Positions 34,894-39,604 of a stretch of DNA of 39,604 nucleotides are shown here, one piece after another. The notes below the pieces were generated by a model. That model did no database searches and was not told where the DNA came from. It was given only the letters and a program-made list of their open reading frames with translations. Positions within the stretch are counted from its first letter, which is position 1. Every line of letters begins with the position of its first letter. The stretch lies in the IMG/VR virus record IMGVR_UViG_3300033149_002950, positions 1 through 39,604 of that record. One strand, given 5' to 3'. The translations under genes were made by a program, and so were the position numbers. This DNA comes from a virus.

Positions 34894-37179
34894 TCAATTC
34901 CCCGACCATGCTAGACCCATACCATATAGTACAGCGGGCCAACGCAATTCAGCCCGCAAAATCAGTGTCTTATTCCCAGCAGGTTGACTCGATATATCAA
35001 CATCCGTATTGCTATGAGCGGTGTTATAACTCGGGGTATGGTTCGTCCATGTAGTCCCGCCATCCCTGGATATTTTGAATACTACTCTATCAGGTTCACC
35101 ACTATATGTATATATCTCAAACCATTTGAGTCCCACATGTCCATCATCTACTTCGCTATTCCACATGCGCTCGATCTTAATATATTGCTTCGCTTGTTCA
35201 GAACGATCGACATCCAATGTACCTAATGTCGTCGGAGTATCATCAGTCATACCGGTAATCGTAACTCTCGATTTATCAGTTGACGGTAAAATACTGAATG
35301 TCAGAACAAAATCTGTATAACTGTCGGATACATCAAGAGTCGCGCTTGTACCTTTCACCGTATTAATATATGGATCGAGCGTAAAAGTCCACTCATCAGC
35401 ATCTTTACGAGAGAGTGAGAGACGCACATAATTACCGGAATCGAAATAATTGAATACCAATCGGAAACATTCATCTCCGGCATTTGTGATTGCCACATCA
35501 TTGATACGCAATCCAACTACCTGTGGTACAGACGCATTCTGATGGAAATAATGTCTAGCAGTAGAACTCCCAAGCCCATCGGTGGTTAATTGCTGCGCCC
35601 AATTCTGAGGTGTGAACCACAGGACACCCCGATCAGCATATGGTACATCGGGATTGCCAACCAAATAACCATTAGTCTCATCTATAATGTAACCGCCATC
35701 ATCTTTATATCCCGATCCCACGCCGGCATTATACCAATCCTGCAACACAGAATCATCATTGAAATCATATCTCCCATAATGATCGGCATACCAATATAGA
35801 CGCACACTATCTACAGAACGTCCAGCGGGGATTTCATACGTTTGAAGTATGGCCGCTGTCCCGCTAAACGGGTTGCTATGTTTAGCCAACAATTTCCTTA
35901 CCATTGACTTTATTCGATCACCGAAAGAAATATTCGTTGATTCCTCTTTATCAATATAATCCGTCTCATAATCTTCGCTGAAATTCGTATCCCACACATT
36001 ATATTTACCAGCGGCAAACGCATTTTCATATATATATTGCTTAAATTCATCATATGCGGAATGCTCTATTTTCTTACTGGCAATATTCGCCGCCTCTATC
36101 ATAGCCACTTTATTCTCTATATTAGCAAACAAACTTCCGGGATCGAATGCCGCTTCTCGATCCCCTGCATACAACCTCTGACTAAAACCATCATTACCAA
36201 ATGAATATTCAATACCCTCGATTGTCAATGTGGCAAGTGTATTACAATTCTCATCTAAAACATTGACCTTACCGGTATAATCAAACAATGCCTCAGTAGA
36301 TAGAATTGGTTTGAATGAATATATTGTAACCGGGTCTTTATTAGCAGCAATCAAAGCCTGTCCCCAGGTTATTGCATCATCTGAATCCGAAAATTCCGGT
36401 GCATCGATAACTTTTGTACGTTTCTTATAAGCAGCAATAGATGTATCATCATCTTCATGTAGCGTCAGATTACCGCTCGATACCAGATTACGAGTCCGCA
36501 GGAAATAATCATTACAGAGCTCATCCGCACGTTCAACTATTTCGAGATCAGTAATATTAACTCCCACTTGGAATATACCGCGGTTTGTAGTAATGGAGTC
36601 GATGAAATAAAATATTCCATCCTCATCAACGCCATAATCAACAGAACCCTGAATTTCGGCGAGCTTTTTTATTACATCAGAAGCCTGCTGAAAATATAGC
36701 TCTATATCTCCTATAGCCGCCGAACTTGCGAGAGAGATATTACCTGTTGTATCACAATATGTATTCGCTTTGATATCATTGAAGATATCACCAACCACAT
36801 CAGCAACATCGGTTGTTTCCATATATTTGACTATCGTCTGCCATTTGAACTGTTCCCAAAGTCCCCAAGCCATTATGGTAATCGTTTCAGAAGAATATTT
36901 CTGTTTGATTGATCTTATTACACCCTTATATCTGCGGGAGAATGTATCATCACTATTATCAGTATTATAAATCCATACTTCGATGATGTTGCCGGTTGAT
37001 ACTGTATGTCCCGCCGTTCTCAATCTATCTGCTGTCAACATAAGCTGCTCACAACCACCGATGCGATTATTCCTAAACTTAAGTTTATGAATCGCACATC
37101 CACCGTTAGTAAGATTAGAGAATACAGCACGGACGGTGTTATCGGTCTGATTGAATACTCTTGCTTCAATAATCCACAT
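34894..37179 (-). CDS. tail tip hub / Tal-like protein with C-terminal binding module
   Basis: 761 aa, start at 37179 overlapping the Dit stop (TGATG). Residues 1 to about 360 look like the gp27-like hub of siphophage Tal proteins (YKGVIRSIKQKYSSETITIM; WEQFKWQTIVKYMETTDVAD; AEIQGSVDYGVDEDGIFYFI). After a helical linker (NIENKVAMIEAANIASKKIE), about 440-761 forms beta-rich, Trp/Tyr/Asp-rich domains (FNDDSVLQDWYNAGVG; WTFTLDPYINTV) that resemble jelly-roll or lectin-like folds, a good receptor-binding candidate. Confidence 0.75.
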   Translation of the reverse strand: MWIIEARVFNQTDNTVRAVFSNLTNGGCAIHKLKFRNNRIGGCEQLMLTADRLRTAGHTVSTGNIIEVWIYNTDNSDDTFSRRYKGVIRSIKQKYSSETITIMAWGLWEQFKWQTIVKYMETTDVADVVGDIFNDIKANTYCDTTGNISLASSAAIGDIELYFQQASDVIKKLAEIQGSVDYGVDEDGIFYFIDSITTNRGIFQVGVNITDLEIVERADELCNDYFLRTRNLVSSGNLTLHEDDDTSIAAYKKRTKVIDAPEFSDSDDAITWGQALIAANKDPVTIYSFKPILSTEALFDYTGKVNVLDENCNTLATLTIEGIEYSFGNDGFSQRLYAGDREAAFDPGSLFANIENKVAMIEAANIASKKIEHSAYDEFKQYIYENAFAAGKYNVWDTNFSEDYETDYIDKEESTNISFGDRIKSMVRKLLAKHSNPFSGTAAILQTYEIPAGRSVDSVRLYWYADHYGRYDFNDDSVLQDWYNAGVGSGYKDDGGYIIDETNGYLVGNPDVPYADRGVLWFTPQNWAQQLTTDGLGSSTARHYFHQNASVPQVVGLRINDVAITNAGDECFRLVFNYFDSGNYVRLSLSRKDADEWTFTLDPYINTVKGTSATLDVSDSYTDFVLTFSILPSTDKSRVTITGMTDDTPTTLGTLDVDRSEQAKQYIKIERMWNSEVDDGHVGLKWFEIYTYSGEPDRVVFKISRDGGTTWTNHTPSYNTAHSNTDVDISSQPAGNKTLILRAELRWPAVLYGMGLAWSGN

Positions 37180-38072
37180 CAGTCATCCCAGTCCATCTTT
37201 TTGCGTGCTGATAATGTTAGTTTCAAGGAATTGGAATCCCCGGATGTAATACTCGCTTTGATGATATTCGCCTGGCTTTCGCCCACAAGTGGGAAAAAAC
37301 ATCCGCTGAATGCTGAAACGACATTTGTTTCTACGCCACCAACAATCTGTTTAACCGTACCCGCATGATGATCTACGATCCAGTAATCCCCGGCACCTGT
37401 TATCGAACCGCTTATTGTCCAATATGCGCCAGCGATATTCATTGAACTTGCCGTTGGATTAGTGATAGATGATCCATCCACATTTTCAATCTTTATTGTC
37501 AACCGCTGGGTGGGATAAATATTATTAGCGATAAATGCAGATGCAGAACCCGCGCTTCCGGAGGCTGATGCTGTTGTGAGTGATGGGGAATAGAAATCCG
37601 GATCGGCGGCCAGGAACGTGAATCGGGATTTGGAAGCCGTGTATTGAGTGCCCTCGACCGGGATGAATTTTTGCCTTAGCGGTTTGACGAATAACCATCG
37701 CCTCGTACCAATGGACCCCGTGCCGAACTTTGTTTCAACCTCAATATATAGATCAGTATCACGATATCTATCAAGTGCCTGTACAAGTTCGAGATACCTA
37801 TAAATATGTTTATTGGGATATTGTTCATTATCGCTCTGAACATATCCGGTATAGGTCCCAATAAGGGAAACAGTGCGCGCCTTACGATAACCCTTCCCTC
37901 GAAAAGTCCCACCCTCAGCTTGTGGTATATTCACAGCCTTAAAATTATCGGCACTCTCAAATATGTCCGGGGACCAGAAATAGAAATTATCAACGGTGGC
38001 AGATACACTATTAAGATCGCCATCAACGTTATTTATTCGAAACTGATATTTCCTGCCGGACAACAATGTCAT
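37179..38072 (-). CDS. distal tail protein (Dit-like)
   Basis: 297 aa, ATG at 38072 directly after the tape-measure TAA. Visible Dit traits: a beta-rich N-terminus, a GTFRGKGYRKARTVSLIGTY belt strand, a DTDLYIEVETKFGTGSIGTR hairpin and an ADPDFYSPS segment at the domain border, then a Gly/Ser-rich C-terminal beta domain. It forms the hexameric base of the tail tip between tape measure and Tal. Order tape measure-Dit-Tal is canonical. Confidence 0.83.
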   Translation of the reverse strand: MTLLSGRKYQFRINNVDGDLNSVSATVDNFYFWSPDIFESADNFKAVNIPQAEGGTFRGKGYRKARTVSLIGTYTGYVQSDNEQYPNKHIYRYLELVQALDRYRDTDLYIEVETKFGTGSIGTRRWLFVKPLRQKFIPVEGTQYTASKSRFTFLAADPDFYSPSLTTASASGSAGSASAFIANNIYPTQRLTIKIENVDGSSITNPTASSMNIAGAYWTISGSITGAGDYWIVDHHAGTVKQIVGGVETNVVSAFSGCFFPLVGESQANIIKASITSGDSNSLKLTLSARKKMDWDD

Positions 38073-39604
38073 TTAACTCAACCCCTTTGCCAACCGACGG
38101 GAATATAGATAATCAACAAAACTCTCATTGGCAGCATCCAATTCATCACGATCTATATTGCCATTAATGACCTGCTTAAATGTAATTGCAGCCCCCATAT
38201 TATGCAAACTATCCACCGGGTAAGCCGGATTGAATATATGCTCACCCTCATGGACTAATGCAAGCCCGGTCTCGGGAACAACACCGCCATACTGATATCT
38301 CGGTACATATGCCTCCATACTGGATCGAGCACCCTCAAGAATGCGATTAAGCCCCGCTTTAGCTGCCCCTGCAATCGCTGAACCAATAGCAATTTTTGCT
38401 AGTGCCACAGGATTTGTAAGAGATTCCATTAAAAGTTCCGCTTTAACGCCAATCCATTTCGCAACTATTCGCTTGGTCATTGAATCTATAGCCATTGACA
38501 ATGTACCTATCAATCCCTCCAACATAGCAAGTGCAATATTTTGCGATCCCTTTCGCGTGGAATCAAACAGATTGCTGAATGCTGAATCCCATATATTCTT
38601 CAATGCAAATCCAGCCTCACGCCACATCTTTTGTTTCGCCCGAAGATGTTCCATTTCCTTATCTCTAATAATACCTAATTTCCATAATGCAATGTCAATA
38701 AGGGTATCATAATAATCAGTGGAATCAACTATTTGTTGTTCGCGCTGCTCAGCAAGCCAATCTGTATATTCCTGCATTGTTTCTGGATCAATCCCCAGCA
38801 TTCTCTCCAATGCCACATCATAGGATTCGCCAGTTGATTCAACATCTGGAGGCTTTGACAATGCAGCCATAGCTTCATGCAATTTAGTAGTTGCCTCTTC
38901 TATTAATTTCCTTTTCTCATTGATCATTGCTACTAATCTATCGTAACGAGCCTTCTGATCATCATAATCAATAGCTGTTGGTTCGGGCTTGGGCATTGCC
39001 TTAAACTCAGCCAATAATTTTGCAATTTTCTCTTTAATATTATCAATAAAGTCAGTTAACTTATCTATTTCTGTTTTTATTTGCTCATCACTCAATAATT
39101 CGAACGGCGGTGTTTGGGGCAATTCTTCTCTGCGCTCACCTATAAGTTTCTTGCGTGTTTCTCGTAGTTTATCAAGTTGTTCATTATAGGTAGCGATCAT
39201 ATCATTATATCGCGCAACTTCCCCAATAGTACCAGCGATTGTATCACGTTCCTCTTCAAGAACCGCAATACGATCTCTTACTCTTTTTATTTCCTCATCA
39301 ATTTCCTTTATTGAATTAGGAACGACATTGACAACTTCTCTTGACACCTTAGTCAGATTCTTCATCCATGTAACGAGTGATATAATACCCATAACGGCTA
39401 TACCTATTCCTGCAATCCAACCCGTCACCGGATTTGAAAATATCAATGCGAATTGTGATAAAGCCAGAATTAAACCCGTTCCGCCAACACCACCTCCCAC
39501 CAGAATCATCACAAGTTTTTTGTTCTCTTCAACAAATTGTGCAACCTTGGGAACTATATCAGATAATGCCTTGGCTATCTTTATCAGAAGCGGCAGTATC
39601 GCCT
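38073..39604 (-). CDS. tail tape-measure protein, C-terminal part
   Basis: Continuation of the frame that starts at 784. From the join it contains a hydrophobic stretch (LILALSQFALIFSNP, IAGIGIAVMGIISLVTWM), long coiled coils (KEIDEEIKRVRDRIAVLEEE and others), another hydrophobic segment (PVALAKIAIGSAIAGAAKAG) and a C-terminal GGVVPETGLALVHEGEHIFN motif typical of phage tape measures. Size with the N-terminal part is 733 aa. Confidence 0.93.
   Translation of the reverse strand, partial: AILPLLIKIAKALSDIVPKVAQFVEENKKLVMILVGGGVGGTGLILALSQFALIFSNPVTGWIAGIGIAVMGIISLVTWMKNLTKVSREVVNVVPNSIKEIDEEIKRVRDRIAVLEEERDTIAGTIGEVARYNDMIATYNEQLDKLRETRKKLIGERREELPQTPPFELLSDEQIKTEIDKLTDFIDNIKEKIAKLLAEFKAMPKPEPTAIDYDDQKARYDRLVAMINEKRKLIEEATTKLHEAMAALSKPPDVESTGESYDVALERMLGIDPETMQEYTDWLAEQREQQIVDSTDYYDTLIDIALWKLGIIRDKEMEHLRAKQKMWREAGFALKNIWDSAFSNLFDSTRKGSQNIALAMLEGLIGTLSMAIDSMTKRIVAKWIGVKAELLMESLTNPVALAKIAIGSAIAGAAKAGLNRILEGARSSMEAYVPRYQYGGVVPETGLALVHEGEHIFNPAYPVDSLHNMGAAITFKQVINGNIDRDELDAANESFVDYLYSRRLAKGLS
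39491..39604. repeat. terminal direct repeat, right copy
   Basis: Identical to bases 1-114. Removing it leaves a 39,490-bp circle in which all neighbouring genes join correctly. Confidence 0.97.

Noticed and set aside
1-39604. Transposable Mu-like phage
   Set aside because: Head genes are Mu-like, but no MuA/MuB-type transposase, terminal repeats or contractile-tail genes are present.
1-39604. CRISPR arrays, tRNA genes or insertion sequences
   Set aside because: No regularly spaced repeats with spacers, no cloverleaf I could identify and no transposase ORF or IS-type ends.

Overview
The window is a complete tailed-phage genome. Its first and last 114 bases are identical, and the tape-measure gene reads through the join without a stop (784 down to 1, then 39490 down to 38073, 733 codons). 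The contig is therefore circular or terminally redundant with about 39,490 unique bases. Every convincing gene lies on the minus strand, so reading order runs from high to low coordinates and across the join. The virion set is a Mu-like head (portal, MuF, I-like protease/scaffold, DUF2190-like cement protein, gpG- and gp36-like connectors) on a siphovirus tail (tube, frameshifted chaperone pair, long tape measure, Dit, Tal). Genes are tightly packed, often with ATGA overlaps, behind AGGAGG-type ribosome sites and near-consensus sigma70 promoters. The host is thus a bacterium using the standard code. A GH24 lysozyme with a holin suggests a diderm host, but nothing fixes the taxon. No integrase, CI-like repressor, DNA polymerase, tRNA or CRISPR was recognised.

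Late region, in reading order. A strong promoter (15794-15765) precedes a 72-aa gene, a TerS candidate, a 475-bp gap with GC-rich CGATCCCC repeats, a secreted protein, TerL, and a portal-MuF protein with a C-terminal ADP-ribosyltransferase-like domain. Then come protease/scaffold, cement, major capsid, head-tail connectors, a tail terminator with two FN3-like domains, tail tube, a glycosyltransferase, the G/GT chaperones with a perfect AAATTTT slippery site, tape measure (across the join), Dit, Tal, an XhlA-like protein, lysozyme and holin (33.8-34.9 kb).

Behind a stem-loop at 33.5 kb follows a nucleotide/phosphoester block (33.5-30.1 kb): zincin-like, thioredoxin-like, deoxyribosyltransferase-like and dNTP pyrophosphohydrolase-like proteins, a metallophosphoesterase, an Ala-rich DUF7666-like protein and a Cys-rich protein. 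A 300-bp operator-like gap (29.8-30.1 kb) with three copies of a 16-bp dyad separates it from the early/accessory region.

The early/accessory region (29.8-15.9 kb) holds many small, often Cys-rich proteins with a remarkable number of internal paralogues and partial duplications. It also holds a RecA-like ATPase, two PD-(D/E)XK-like proteins, a DNA methyltransferase, a membrane-anchored protein with a dockerin/EF-hand loop, an HTH protein, a second glycosyltransferase and a replication-initiator-like gene. That initiator contains two DnaA boxes, iterons and a dyad, a likely origin. Several genes too short for routine ORF calling are present (44-aa secreted, 36-aa membrane, 44-aa C2H2 finger, 33- and 35-aa).

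The most unusual non-coding signals are a perfect H-type pseudoknot ending in an intrinsic terminator (27,697-27,608) and three related long hairpins (26.31-26.44 and 27.17-27.22 kb). Two of the hairpins show compensatory stem changes and share a G-U pair that exists only in minus-strand RNA. These look like phage structured RNAs that I cannot assign to a known class.
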